A stretch of 64,000 nt of DNA, from NCBI GenBank assembly GCA_020055645.1, contig CM034546.1, forward strand, positions 75,702,001 to 75,766,000, read 5' to 3'. Shown in pieces: positions 22,911-35,080 of this stretch. Within the stretch, counting starts at the first letter, position 1; each line of letters opens with the position of its first letter. Source of the DNA: Tomocerus qinae. Taxonomy: Eukaryota > Arthropoda > Collembola > Entomobryomorpha > Tomoceridae. The notes beneath the pieces are model-generated. The model did no database searches and was not told where the DNA came from. It saw nothing but the letters and a program-made list of their open reading frames with translations. The translations under genes and the position numbers were made by a program.

Positions 22911-24165
22911 TCAGGGAAAGGGGGAGACGATGTTTAGTTCACAAAAAAATTCTTTTTCTTCGATTATCGTTGCCTGAGCATTGTTGAATCTGTAATATAT
23001 TCTCCCGGATGGGAGAATGATTGGGCCTACTATTGCGTTTGGGTCTCCGCAGCTATGTAAAACATCGGTTAATTTTTCAGTGTTATCAAATCTCGAATCC
23101 CATTTAATTGCTATGTCGGTTGATCGCAATTTCCGCGTCATATACTCTGCATTAGAGAGGGTATAGTCTTCTAATGTCAGTTTATTCAGGCGGTTGCTGC
23201 AACTTCCTTTGGCTAGACGGACTCCTTTAATGTGAAGATTACTCAATGTTGGTGGTAAATAATCAAGATTGATTTGTTCGCCGTGGAAGTAAAGTTTTGA
23301 CAATACAATGCAAACGCGAAGAAAGGTGAGATTATCCGCACCATTGCACTGGCTTACAGTTAGTGTTTCCAATAGGGGAAAATCTATTATTTCTGATCCC
23401 TGAAGAATATCTACGGCGCGTAGAGGCAGTTTACGTAAGTTTTTGGTAAGATGGAAAGCTTTATCTGGATATCTTTCAAAGACACCTCTCGAAGAGGAGG
23501 TGTAGCTCGCAGATGGTCTGGAACAAAACGGAAAATATTGAACCCAGTGACGCTGATGTCTTCCAGAAGGTCGCCTTCACTTAAGTTTATAGACATAATC
23601 CGATGGCAATTTTCAATCAAAATTCTATTACATTTTCTAATGTTGAATATTTGGTTGAGGCTAGGGGGTCCAGACACGTCCACGTTTAGTAGGGTTAAGT
23701 TTTTCAGTGAGGCCTTTGTTATTGCCGAACCTAGCCGTTGGCAATGGATTAGTCTCAGGACCTTAAAGTGGGTTCCTGTGACATCGAGTGTAATGTCACT
23801 TGAGTTGATGCCGACCGATAACTTTTCAAGGTTTCGGATCAAGTTAGTTATATTGACTTGCTGGAGTGCTCGATTTGAATTATCAGTCAGATTTGCAGCT
23901 AATGTTATCGACTGGAGTGATGGATATTCGAACAGAAACTTTTTCAAACGCGAAAGCGTAAAGACGCCAGTTAAATGTGCTGTCTGTAATTGATATATAC
24001 CCATTGTTCTAGTAAAAGTACCTAGTTCGTGGTCGTTCTCAAAATATACATCTGATTTTTGTGGGAGTATCAAGCGTCCCACGGAAGCGCATTCTTTCGA
24101 GACAAGTCTCATTTTTTAACAGTTTCTATATCTGCCTGTCGGAACACAGAAACAGTCTCCAGAAC
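22911..24165 (-). pseudogene. Leucine-rich-repeat protein, possibly F-box type, with frameshifts
   Basis: On the minus strand a possible acceptor (TTTTAG) at about 24166 leads into a frame ending RQADIETVKKMRLVSKECASV, which looks like the C-terminal half of an F-box. It continues as irregular leucine-rich repeats (for example FEYPSLQSITLAANL, IRNLEKLSVGI, TKASLKNLTLLNVDV, LREVSLKDI). The frame shifts once in an A6 run at the apparent ATG (24112) and once near 23459, then runs on through NLRKLPLRAV and METLTVSQCN to the stop at 22911. F-box/LRR proteins are substrate receptors of SCF ubiquitin ligases. The upstream exon with the rest of the F-box was not found. The two one-base breaks could be real decay or assembly indels. 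Total length is about 415 residues. Confidence 0.5.
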
Positions 24166-27100
24166 CTAAAAGGTAAAGAAATCATAATCAAGACTTCTAC
24201 GTATTCAATTTTTATTATTTCATAAGAAGTGAATGAAGAGTCTGGTAAAATTTTTATAATATCAATTTGGAAATGAGGTATTCTAATTCTAAATCCCTCC
24301 CCATCTCCTTGGAATGAATTGGCAAACAATTGTATACCTTGCAGTGGTTTATAGTGATAATGACTGTATAAGAATACTTTACTTTTATTCTAAAACGACA
24401 GTGAAGGGAAAAGGAATGAAGTGAAAAATTGGAGAAAAGACCCCAGAATAACGAAATCACAAAAAAATGAAAATAATACGAAGGTTGACATCACAATCAG
24501 TTATTATCATTTAGATTAGTCCGGGTGTTTTCCCTCAATGATCCTACTACTCTTATTATGAAATAATAAGAATAGAATGCAGGAAATCGATTACATTTAG
24601 AGTGAAGTAAGGTGAATATGTATAAGAATTGGGAAACTCGGATGACTGTCAGAATAAATGTTAAAATTTTTTTGTTTTTCTCGATTCAACATACTGAGTT
24701 TTACCCCGGTTTTAAAAAGAAGTACATTATCGGAAAGGAAGTAAATTGGAAATAGTTTATACCATTACTTCAGTTTACATGCAGTGCATTTTAATGGTTA
24801 ATTCTGATTAGAAAATCAGTTAACATTGTGAACCAGAAGGAGATTGAATGGCAAAAATTTAATGAACTCACGAACAGTTGCAAACACAATTTCAGTACGA
24901 TTAACAGTGATGAATGGTTGTGTAAACATCGACTGGAGTAACACAAATTACTTACTGGAGGGAGGACTATAGGATTTTCCAGTAAATGAATTATAGCATT
25001 TACAAGCAAGAAAATGGTAAAGAGGGAAAAAACAGAGATATTACGATTACCATGACAATTTTTTCAGCAGCGGAATGACGCGTAGAACTGGCACTGGTAT
25101 CACAGCACAAATTTAAAAAAAATTCAAGTATTACAAACAGAAATGCGAAGAGGGTTGAACAACGAATTGCTAAACTGTTGTGTCGACAGAAAGGAAAAAC
25201 CGACTGAAGAATTTTTCACAGTTCATGAGTAACTTAGTGAGGACAACAAAGGAGAGAAAGGAAGTGGCGAGTAAGGTTTCGAGACAACTAAAGGTTGAAC
25301 ATGGAGGCGGTAATACTCAAAAGTGAGAAAATTCAACTACGTACAACATGCCTTATGGTGATAGTCTAATTTTATGAATATGAAATTGAAACAAACTCGA
25401 TGACCCCATAACATGTAGTATGTGATGAGTCAAACTAGTCAGGGTAATGGGTAATTACACTTTTGTCCATACACAAACTGACAAATTGTGGGAAAAATTG
25501 AAAAAAACCTTAGCCGTAATAGAAGCTCGCCTGAGTAAAGTGTGCACATTTTTGGTAGAATAATAGCAGAAATAAGTTAATTTAGATTAGTTCAATGGAC
25601 AGTCGTTCAAAGAAGGTCAGTATTGATCATAAATCAAAATAGAGAGGACATAATAACGATGGTTATGAAAGTCCAAAGAAAGTCGGAAGAGATAAATGTT
25701 GACTACGAAATTAAAAAGTAAAAACTTAAAAAACTCATAGGGAGACGCGAGGAAAACCAGAAAACAAGGAAAAATAAAGTTTATGGATAATCAGAATATG
25801 GCGTAATTTAATAAAACGTATATGCCCCAGTCTCCCTGTTGAACATACACATTCAAAATCGTCTTTTTACGCAAATTAATAAGGTACAATTAATAAACAA
25901 CTACTGTAAATTATAATATTGAAAATTCTTTAGCCTGATTCAAAAAGGTTCTGAAACATATCACACCACATAAGACAGAAAATGAATATCTTTCGAAAAA
26001 TTTAAAGTTTGATACATAACAAATGGCTTTAAATAGTGAATGTATCGTCTGAAAACAATCTAAATGACAATTAATTGTGCTTTGACCCAAAGTTAGTAGT
26101 TTGTAGAAGTAATAAATAGGTTTCAAATTCAATTCAACAAAATTCCAATTTCGAACAATTATACAAGTTCACATGGGCTATATATTGGTAATCGAATGGC
26201 AATGATTAGCTAAAGGAGATATTTCGTTTTCCACAATCCCAGGTTTACTTTTTCTTGGTTTTATAGGGTGCATTCTATAGGGTGTTAATTAAAATAGAGT
26301 CTTTCATTATTCCTTGCATTGGACACTGCGATCTACAGTTATTACTTTTCCATTTGATCGGAATTGTTTTTCTTAGGGTGATGCGTGACCTGCCCAATTT
26401 CTCTTCAGTGCCATGTTCGCGACTAGCGTTAAAACATTTAATCTATACTTACTGTTCCTACGATGCTTCGGTGCATACTTTTTTAAATTCAGACCACACT
26501 CAACAACATTTGCGATCGGTGGTTATCTATGATTATAACTGTCATATTAAATATTATTTTTAACACAATTCAGATCTATCCTAATCCGTAGTAATGATTA
26601 TTATATTTTAATTTCGTTTGTTTTTCTTTTTTGGTAAAGTGTCTATATGTTGGACTGACATAATGCCATCCAGAACCTTTCTAAATCGAATTTAAAAATC
26701 TTCCATTTCAAATGTCAACATTATTCCTATCTCGTTTTGTAAGCTTTCAGATATGCAACATTTCATACACTCTTTGTCGTTATGCATAAAGGCTAGATTA
26801 GTCGTAAGGGAGAGGTTCATAATGGTTAGGTCAAAATAATGTGCTGAATAATAATAAGTGAAATTACAACAGTTTCACGCTTTATTCTATTGCCCAAATC
26901 ATATCTTTTGTCTCATAACATGTCAGCAGTTATAATTTAGATGGGCCACTACAAAAAAATTAACCACAAGTATTTTAAAATATAATTTAAATAAATGACA
27001 ATTACCTTATACCCTACCATTTAAAACCATTTAAAAATAATTTTTTACTTACACAGTGACATTCAAATTTGAGCTAATGTAAGATTGTAATTAGTTTATA

Positions 27101-27331
27101 GCTTCGCTTACAACGAATGTGATGACATGACGCTTTGGCTTGTTTCACTGTCTTAAAGGCTGTACCAACACCTGTCGGTGGTTTATCTATACCAGAAAAT
27201 GTCAAATAGGCCTCCTTCCCCATTCTACCCTAACCCCTTTGAAGTTTAAGATGCATATTTTTGTAGGGGGGTAGTGTATGGAACGTCAATCAATTTGGAT
27301 CACAATACAGATACACTGCTCGCACTGAAAA
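24166..27331. other. AT-rich non-coding stretch
   Basis: No supported gene in 3.2 kb. About 25510-25610 is a diverged copy of the repeat that begins at 35850 (shared agctcgcctga start and the following ~90 bp). The 93-codon ORF at 26282-26563 has no recognisable feature. Confidence 0.5.
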
Positions 27332-27409
27332 TTATTCAAAGGGATTGGGCTGGGATCGGGGTTTAAAAGTTGCGGTGTCCACTAATGAAAAATGATGTAT
27401 ATATAATAC

Positions 27410-28167
27410 CTTTCGTATAATCTTCAGCGATTCCATATTCTTCGGTCTCGTCGAGCCGGGTATCATGCTACAATAGAAACATTTTCGTAGAACGGTTTCA
27501 AATTGGGACGGAAGGTCCATTAGAGCTTCGGTTCTTACTTCTGCCACACCTCCGTAGTCGACGCAATTAATTTCCACAGAGTTGTTTGACAGCTGCCTCA
27601 ATACTTTGTCTCTGTATAATGAGCCTATTTTGAAATCAATGATGTTTTTGCTAGTTATTACGCATTATTTATAACAAAATGTTTTCAATAGAATTTGCTC
27701 ACTTTCATACGCCACCAACACCTTTTGCCCTATCCCATAATCTTCCATTCTTTGTCTTCCGTTTACATATAAATACTGTTGCATTTCATCTGTCATTTTT
27801 AATAAGTCGTTGTACATTCTTTCGGTTCGATAGTAGAATTCAGTTGAACTAACGCCACACACTACATGTCCCTAGTTACATCATAACATTAGTAAAACAT
27901 ATTGATACTTAAATCATAATAAGCAATTTTCATTTTATAATAAAAATCTTTTCATAAACGTAGATATCTAATAGTGCATTACAACCTCTATTCTTGTTCC
28001 TATGAAGCCATTCAAATCTGTAGGCCAATGGTAATCGCTCTGCTCGAAAGACACTGCACACGTCACGGAACAGAATATCAATATTTTCCTCCTGTTTGTG
28101 GTGTATGCATATGGTGATTTACAGTAGCTACATAACTGTCTGACTGGTCGCTGGTCTTCCATTTCAA
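27410..28167 (-). CDS. Tudor-domain protein with N-terminal zinc finger, three exons seen
   Basis: Three minus-strand segments join in phase. Exon 28167-27986 follows a TTTCTAG acceptor, has an ATG at 28162 and encodes a C-x2-C...C-x3-C zinc finger (CSYCKSPYAY ... FCSVTCAVSF). Exon 27871-27703 starts after ACTAG and ends at donor GTGAGC. Exon 27624-27410 starts after AATAG and ends at a GTATTA donor. The joined protein reads GHVVCGVSSTEFYYR, then GQKVLVAYES, then KVLRQLSNNSVEINCVDYGG: an extended Tudor domain with the usual V-x-YxD...VDYGG strand pattern. Such domains bind methylated arginines, often on Piwi proteins in germ granules. Introns are about 114 and 78 bp. Downstream exons were not found. 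The zinc finger type (MYND- or FCS-like) is uncertain. No breaks are visible in the three exons. Confidence 0.7.
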
Positions 28168-28443
28168 CTAGAAAGTAAACAAAATGTCACAACATTATTA
28201 TATGATTTTATAATTTTCGTTGAATCACCTGCAATATATCTCTATTACTTCAGAGCACACTACCTTCACAGCTCCCGTTATTTTTAACTTTATTAAAAAG
28301 TTAACTGTTTGTAAAATTTATTATTAGGCGAGGATTGTGTGGTTTAATCATGTGATTCGAAAATAATAGGGCTATACAATTAACGGACACATTGATTACG
28401 TAGATAGGCATTTTAATTTTTACATACTTACCCAATCCGTTCA

Positions 28444-29150
28444 GGGCTGAATTTAGGCAGCGGTACTTTGTTGCCACTGTCGCCGCTGGGAGGTTTGGGG
28501 GGTTAGCGGCAACAACATAATAGCGGAGACAGTAGCAACAACGGCGACACGGTACAACCACCAGCGGCAACAGCGGAGACACGCAAAATCCATTAGTGGC
28601 CTGATCAGCGGCAACAGAGACACATTGGCTGAATTTAGGCAGCGTGATCTCGTTGCTTCGCGTTGAAGCCAATTAACCTATCGTCTTTTCCATTTGCTTC
28701 CTGTCACTATTTTTGCCTCTTTTTTACCTAACCTAACTAAAAATAAATACGTTCCATTTTTGTTATGCATTCACAATAAAACAGTTTATTTTTTATTAGG
28801 ATAGGTCAAAAAAGAGGCAAAAATATTGACACATTAAAGTAATAGGTAAAGTGACTAAGCATGGGGCAACGGGGGCAATTGAGGCAACGAGATCCCGGTG
28901 CCTAAATTCAGGCGACACATTAATATAGAGCAGAGCAGCAGTGCACTGGCTTATATTAGGTTTAGCGGCAACAGAGGAAATCAGATTAATGTGTCTCTGT
29001 TGCCGCAAATGGTTTTAGCTGTGTCGCCGCTAAAGGATTTTGCGTGTCGCCGCTGTTGCCACTGTTTCCGCTTTTATGTTGTTGCCGCTGACCCCCCTCA
29101 CCCCCTAGCAGCAACAGCGGGGACAGTGTATCGCTGCCCAAATTCAGCCC
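28444..29150. mobile_element. Element with concentric nested inverted repeats (707 bp)
   Basis: The outer ends are gggctgaatttaggcagcg (28444-) and its imperfect reverse complement (29132-29150); the arms carry GC-rich gcaacagcgg-type repeats. A second inverted pair lies inside (28626-28655 with 28881-28911), and a third inside that (about 28703-28731 with 28802-28827). No gene is evident; the ORFs here are frames through the repeats. Confidence 0.8.
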
Positions 29151-30554
29151 GTTTGGATAAAACTTGATCTGATGATCTTGAACTCTTGAGATTATTTCGA
29201 CACCTATGATTATCAGTTTACTGTTCTCCTCAGCTAGACATCTGTTGCCAAAGGACAAAATAAGCACAATTTTGAAAATGGCGCACTTTTGCCTATCAAA
29301 TAGTGAATGAGAGGGTGTATTGACATGAGCAGTGCTATACACCGATTGCTATAACAGCTCTTCTCCCTTCACTGCTGCGGTTTTCAAGCTTCTCTTCTCC
29401 CTTCACTGCTGCGGTTTTCAAACTTTTTTTGACATCTGGTTATACTGTGGACGCCCTAGTTTTATTTGTTCGTCGTGTTATAACATTCTGAATTTCAAAA
29501 CAATTTTCACGTATCGCACTAATAGTTCCACAGCCTATTTGTTGAATACACATTGTTATTGGCCGACTTTTATTGAGTGTTGTGAATAACGATAACAGAC
29601 GACTAAATTTCTGTAGTGTTTTGCTCGTATGGAACGGACTCTTGTATCAGTGGACAAACAAGTGTCAATTTCCCATCTTAGATTTCCTGTATATGTGTTT
29701 AACATATTTACTTTCATATTTATTTTACCCACTCTACGTTCCTAACTCATAATAATTGGTACTCCTCTTCACAGGCTGTCAAATATTGTTGGATTTGTAC
29801 GATATTATGAATTGAGACTAGTAACATCCGTCCCAGAGTTTGTCCGTAAGTTAATATAGCCTCCTTTCCTCACCCAAAGAGTAGTCCTTATGCTTTAATT
29901 AAACCTATCTAAAACAGAATACCTAATTTGGTTTGTTTCGATCTGTTTAATTTCATCTCTTCCGTGTGTTATATACTTACAGATTTTGTTGCCCTGGGAG
30001 GAATCCGTCTCGTTTGTTATCCCTTCCATCACTTTCGTGGCCGTCTTTCTCCTTCTGCCACCGTCTTCTGTTGCTAAATTGGTAAATACATTAACATATT
30101 TTCTCTATTTGTTGCTATTACTCTCCCTTGCAATGATGTCAATGTAATTTGTATCCCACGCAATGGTCTAGTATTTATCAAGGGTCTTTGATGGAATTGG
30201 GTCGTGGCGTACACAGGAATACACTTGGCTGCTACACAGAGGGCCTGACATCGTTAGTAGGTTTGATAAAGTGTTGCCGTAAAAAATATTTTCTTAACTT
30301 GTAATTTTCTAAGCTGTGCATATTTTGTAGCCACCACGGTCGATTTCCTACACAATAGGTTTGTAATTATTTTTACTTTGCGTCGCTGCACTACTGTATT
30401 GAAAATAGAATTGCTTTGATTTACACAGGCAAAATTTTTATTTCAAAACTTGATGACAAACAAAATACGATTCTAGTCAAGGAGCTTGGACGGTTAATAC
30501 TATACCATGACAACCTCCATGCTCCTTAATTCTAGTTAAGATTTAATTTGTTGG
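29151..30554. other. Non-coding stretch
   Basis: No supported gene. A 28-bp direct duplication is seen at 29360-29387 and 29394-29421. Near 30480-30530 there is an imperfect hairpin around aaggagcttgga / tccatgctcctt. Confidence 0.5.
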
Positions 30555-31201
30555 GTACTGTCAGTGATGGTATTACCCATAGTGGCACTTGGATACGCAT
30601 TCTGATTGGCTGAAATTTTTTGAAATCCAGCCTTCTGATTGGCTATTGCTATAACGAATATTTTATAGATTCCCCAGATGGGGGAATTTTAGCAACACTT
30701 TACTACAAATTTCAATGCACTACACGAATATCATGCACAGGATGCACACAAAGATTATAACTTTGCAAGGTAACGTTCTTATTCTATGAATCATTTGCCT
30801 CGTATTGTAATTAAAAACCCTGATGTTGAAGTGTGAAATGTGAATTATTGATAAGCTGCCTCCGCTTCAAACAGATGACTCATTAGGTTTTATTCTACTG
30901 CATTGACAGTTGCAAACCAATAATTTTACTCAAATCTCTAATAGCAATATCAATAACATACAGAATTTTACGACTCCAACCTAGACCATGTAATAATATT
31001 ATACACAGAAGGATTTTGAATATAGTCTGAAAGTAAGCTAACATATAACGAGAGATGCTACCATCTTAATAAATAATAATCTTATCAATCTATAAAATAT
31101 TCGTTATAGCAATAGCCAATCAGAAGGCTGGATTTCAAAAAAATTCAGCCAATCAGAATGCGTATTCAAGTGCCAACACCACTACGAGGAATTGACAGTA
31201 C
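30555..31201. mobile_element. MITE-like element with ~115-bp inverted ends (647 bp)
   Basis: 30555-30671 pairs with 31087-31201: outer gtactgtca / tgacagtac, then a highly matching stretch that includes two ctgattggct boxes. The interior is non-coding. The outermost ~40 bp of the arms are more diverged than the inner ~75 bp. Confidence 0.85.
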
Positions 31202-31495
31202 ACATTACTTTTATTTTTGGGATTTAAATTTTGCCTTTGCGTTGTTACCTTGTTGAATGTCAAGGTTCGCAGATTTTAACGGGAATAAATCTCGCTTCTC
31301 ATTCATCATTCCTTTTTTGAAATTGGTCTCATTTATCTGAAACATTAACAGAGAAGATATTCATTGCATCAAAACCATCAAAACTATTTAATTGTGTTGC
31401 AACACGAACTCATTTACATTTTGTCTGGCTTAACATTTGTAATGTAGCTTCATTTCTGAAAACTTTTTTTTTATTTTCAATAAATCAACCTATAA

Positions 31496-31889
31496 ATGGC
31501 CTCTCCAATCATCGATGTAGAGATGGACGACGGTGAAGTATACAATGTTACCGGCTCAATGCCCACGATAGGTTACCTTGTTGGCAAATGGCTGCGGAGC
31601 ATCGTGGAATGTGATCCCAACACTATGAATAAACACCAGTCACAAAAGTGGAAGCAACACCTGTTACAACACGGAGGACAACTGCGTGACCGAGAAAGAG
31701 GACTATTGTTAGTCTACAATCAGCAACTGGACCATTTCTTCGCTATTAGAATTCCACATCCTGGTAATCGCAGCGGTCGGAGATTTTGTAACTACACAGA
31801 CGACCAGATTCACTTCTGTTCAGAATTGGCAAAAAGTACTCCGATGCGTCCTGCACATATGGAGGCCAGAGGTGATCAAGCCAACAGAG
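31496..31889 (+). CDS. Gene of unknown function, exon 1
   Basis: The ATG at 31496 opens a 131-codon exon (MASPIIDVEMDDGEVYNV ...) ending AAC AGA G at donor GTTTGT. The reading frame and splice phase join exactly to exon 2 (31954-32178), exon 3 (55525-55820) and exon 4 (56012-56716). The combined coding length of 1620 nt is an exact multiple of three. The first 384 codons are open; two in-frame stops then lie within exon 4. I recognise no domain, signal peptide or membrane segment. The product looks soluble and mixed alpha/beta. It could be a single-copy arthropod gene, or part of an unrecognised mobile element; no transposase-like motif supports the latter. Confidence 0.6.
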
Positions 31890-31953
31890 GTTTGTTTCAT
31901 TATATGTTTATGCTCCTTACATGTCACACATTCTATTAATCTTTTCATTTCAG

Positions 31954-32178
31954 AAGCCAAAGCCAAGACGCCGTATGTGGAAATTTTACAAAAATACATT
32001 AAGGATACATATAAGGCCATTCCGGATACAGAAGAAAAAACTCACCACCTCCGGAATGTGATACAAAGAAGTGACAACGTGATTGTTATAGCTAACATTG
32101 TCATCTTGACCACTCCTGGGGACGACATTCTGTTCTATGGCCTTAATCGGAACGTGTCAAAGCTTTGTCTTCGTGGAG
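31954..32178 (+). CDS. Gene of unknown function, exon 2
   Basis: Preceded by a TTTTCATTTCAG acceptor after a 64-bp intron, it continues the frame with EAKAKTPYVEILQKYIKDTY and IVILTTPGDDILFYGLN. It ends at CGT GGA G before donor GTACGG. The next exon with a fitting phase and acceptor is at 55525, making intron 3 about 23.3 kb in this model (numbering that intron by its position before exon 3). Alternative short downstream exons inside the intron cannot be excluded. Confidence 0.62.
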
Positions 32179-32298
32179 GTACGGACAATTAGCTAATATG
32201 TTGTTTATTTGACAATAATTAATATATTATATCATCTATACTATATTATAATTTGCGGGAGTATGTATGTCTGTATGTCCACCCCCATTTTACTTATT

Positions 32299-32760
32299 TT
32301 GACACTTCTAGAAGCATTAAAACCCAAATGTTGACACTTCTAGAAGCAGTAAAACCCTATGTTGACACTTCTAATAGCAGTAAAACCTATGTTGACACTT
32401 CTAGAAGCAATAATACCAAATGTTGACACTTCTAGAAACAGTAAAACTTTATGTTGACACTTCTAGAAGCAGTAAAACCCAAATGTTGACACTTCTAGAA
32501 GCAGTAAAACCCAAATGTTGACACTTCTAGAAGCAGTAAAACCCAAATGTTGACACTTCTAGAAGCAGTAAAACCCAAATGTTGACACTTCTAGAAGCAG
32601 TAAAACCCTATGTTGACACTTCTAATAGCAGTAAAACCTATGTTGACACTTCTAGAAGCAGTAAAACCCAAATGTTGACACTTCTAGAAGCAGTAAAACC
32701 CAAATGTCATTTCTAATAGCAGTAAAACCCTATGTTGACACTTCTAATAGCAGTAAAAGG
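32299..32760 (+). repeat. Minisatellite with 31-32-bp unit, block 1 (about 15 copies)
   Basis: Unit core ttgacacttctagaagcag followed by taaaacccaaatg or a taaaaccctatg variant. Most units contain the palindrome ttctagaa. Confidence 0.95.
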
Positions 32761-33265
32761 AGTAAAAAAAAGGAGTAAGGAGTAAAATTAGCAGTCTTAT
32801 AGGTCTAGCCCATTCAGGTAATGTGTGGTATGCTCTCTTCCGACCCACGACTTGTGTACCTGACGTTGTTAGTCGTTAAATAGAGACTGTACTGTACACG
32901 GACGGGTGATAAGAGCATGGAAATGAGGATAGCCCAAAGCAAGTGCCGGCGGGCATTCATTTCTCTAGGACTAATGTCCAGCCAAGTGGCTTGCAACCAC
33001 ATGCATTGACATCTGTATCACCCAGGTTAATTTTAGGATAAGGATTTAGGTAGCTTTTTACTGCACTTAGGGAACTTAATCCGCCCATTTCCATAATATC
33101 CATGGATAGTATTCCCGTACTGTTCCTGAACTTCACCGAGCCAGAATACTACCCAAGCTAGCAACCACTGGGAAGACCTATGTCATATTGGTCTAAGCAG
33201 TAATCGAAAGTACGATCAGCTAGCAGAGAGTCCGAGGACACTCCACCATTCTGAGCTTCTGAGCT
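32761..33265. other. Unrelated ~500 bp interrupting the minisatellite
   Basis: Non-repetitive sequence between two blocks of the same array. It may be an inserted element; no inverted ends or target duplication were recognised. The minus ORF at 32814-33002 is unconvincing. Confidence 0.5.
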
Positions 33266-33528
33266 TAAAACCCTATGTTGACACTTCTAATAGCAGTAAA
33301 ACCCTATGTTGACACTTCTAGAAGCAATAATACCAAATGTTGACACTTCTAGAAGCAGTAAAACCCTATGTCGACACTTCTAGAAACAGTAAAACCCAAA
33401 TGTTGACACTTCTAGAAGCAGTAAAACCCAAACGTTGACATTTCTAGAAACAGTAAAACCCAAATGTTGACACTTCTAGAAGCAGTAAAACCCAAATGTT
33501 GACACTTCTAGAAGCAGTAAAACCCAAA
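33266..33528 (+). repeat. Minisatellite with 31-32-bp unit, block 2 (about 8 copies)
   Basis: Same unit family and orientation as 32299-32760. Confidence 0.95.
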
Positions 33529-34145
33529 GGCCCCTATGTTGTTTCCGTGGTGATTGGGCCCAGCTTTATACTATTGTCCATCAAAATGAATTAGAATTTC
33601 AAATAGTTCTCTTGGGCCCTTGCAAACTGATGTATTTTGAAAATAGGTCATACATTCAGGTTAGAATGAGGTCTATTTCACCTGTACTCCATAAAAAATT
33701 GTCAAAACTAAATTACTAGAGATAATTTACTCAATTTTACACAGAATGCCATTATGTAATATTGACTTATGAAATAACGTGTATTTTTCTGATAGGGATT
33801 TTGTATGTGAGAAGAGTCATAAATCTATTCTTCCAGTAGAAACACAACGAAGTTTGAGTTCATACTGAGCAAGTAATTTTCGGTAATGTGCACAAAATGT
33901 GCATGTTTCAGTAATGTGCATTATTACAAAGTCATCGAAAAACTATTTGAAACAAGCGCAGAGCATTTACGTAAAGTATTGAATGGTACTAGCTCGCATA
34001 TGTTTGCATATACATCTCACAAAGCCAGTCGCTAATAACTTACATATTTAAGTATTTATAGATGCTTATACATAAAATAGTTTTGAAGTTGATTTAATTA
34101 TATGCATAACATACGTTTTCAGCTAACATTAACATATAAACACAT
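33529..34145. other. Non-coding; includes left flanking direct repeat
   Basis: About 33965-34120 is similar to 35175-35375 (shared attgaatggtactmgctc start, gcttgcatac-like middle and agttttgaag.tgatttaatt end), so the next array sits between two direct repeats. No gene. Confidence 0.55.
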
Positions 34146-35080
34146 GCCTTTTATTGAAGCAAGGAAGTGCTCATATTCGTATGCATGCCTATTTGATAAG
34201 ATAGTTTTAATGAAGCTCCGACGTGCTCACATATGTTTGTGTGCATATCTATGTGAGCATATGCTTTAAAATGAAGCTCCGAAGTGCTCACATATGTTTG
34301 GCGCATATCTATGTGAGCATATGCTTTAAAATAAAGCGCCGAAGTGCTCACATATGTTTGTGCACATATCTAAATGAGCACATACTTTAAAATGAAGCTC
34401 CGAAGTGCTCACATGTTTGTGCACATATCTAAGTGAGCACATACTTTAAAATGAAGCTCCGAAGTGCTCACATGTTTGTGCACATATCTATGTGAGCACA
34501 TACTTTAAAATGAAGTTCCGAAGTGCTCACATGTTTGTGCACATATCTATGTGAGCACATACTTTAAAATGAAATTCCGAAGTGCTCACATGTTTGTGCA
34601 CATATCTATGTGAGCACATACTTTAAAATGAAGTTCCGAAGTGCTCACATATGTTTGTGCACATATCTATGTGAGCACATACTTTAAAATGAAATTCCGA
34701 AGTGCTCACATATGTTTGTGTGCATATCTATGTGAGCGTATATTTTAAAATGAAGCTCCGAAGTGCTCACATATGTTTGTGTGCATATCTATGTGAGTAT
34801 ATATTTAAAATGAAGCTTCGAATTACTCACATATGTTTGTGCACATATCTATGTGAGCACATACTTTAAAATGAAGATCCGAAGTGCTCACATATGTTTG
34901 TGCCCATATCTATGTGAGCATATACTTTAAAATGAAGCTTCGAATTGCTCACATATGTTTGTGCACATATCTATGTGAGCATATACTTTAAAATGAAGCT
35001 CCGAAGTGCTCACATATGTTTGTGTGCATATCTATGTGGGCATATACTTTAAAATGATGCTCCGAAGTGCTCACATATCA
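34146..35080 (+). repeat. Minisatellite, ~60-bp unit with internal dyad, about 15 copies
   Basis: Each unit has atgaagctccgaagtgctca, then catatgtttgtg, then atatctatgtgagca and tatactttaaa. Within the unit tgctcacata and tatgtgagca are reverse complements, so every unit can form a small hairpin. Confidence 0.93.

Noticed and set aside
24126-25009. Minus-strand ORFs near 24126-24460 and 24791-25009
   Set aside because: AT-rich, short and featureless; one only overlaps the upstream side of the LRR exon.
32814-33002. Minus-strand ORF in the segment splitting the minisatellite
   Set aside because: 62 codons, no domain and no second copy in the window to support coding.
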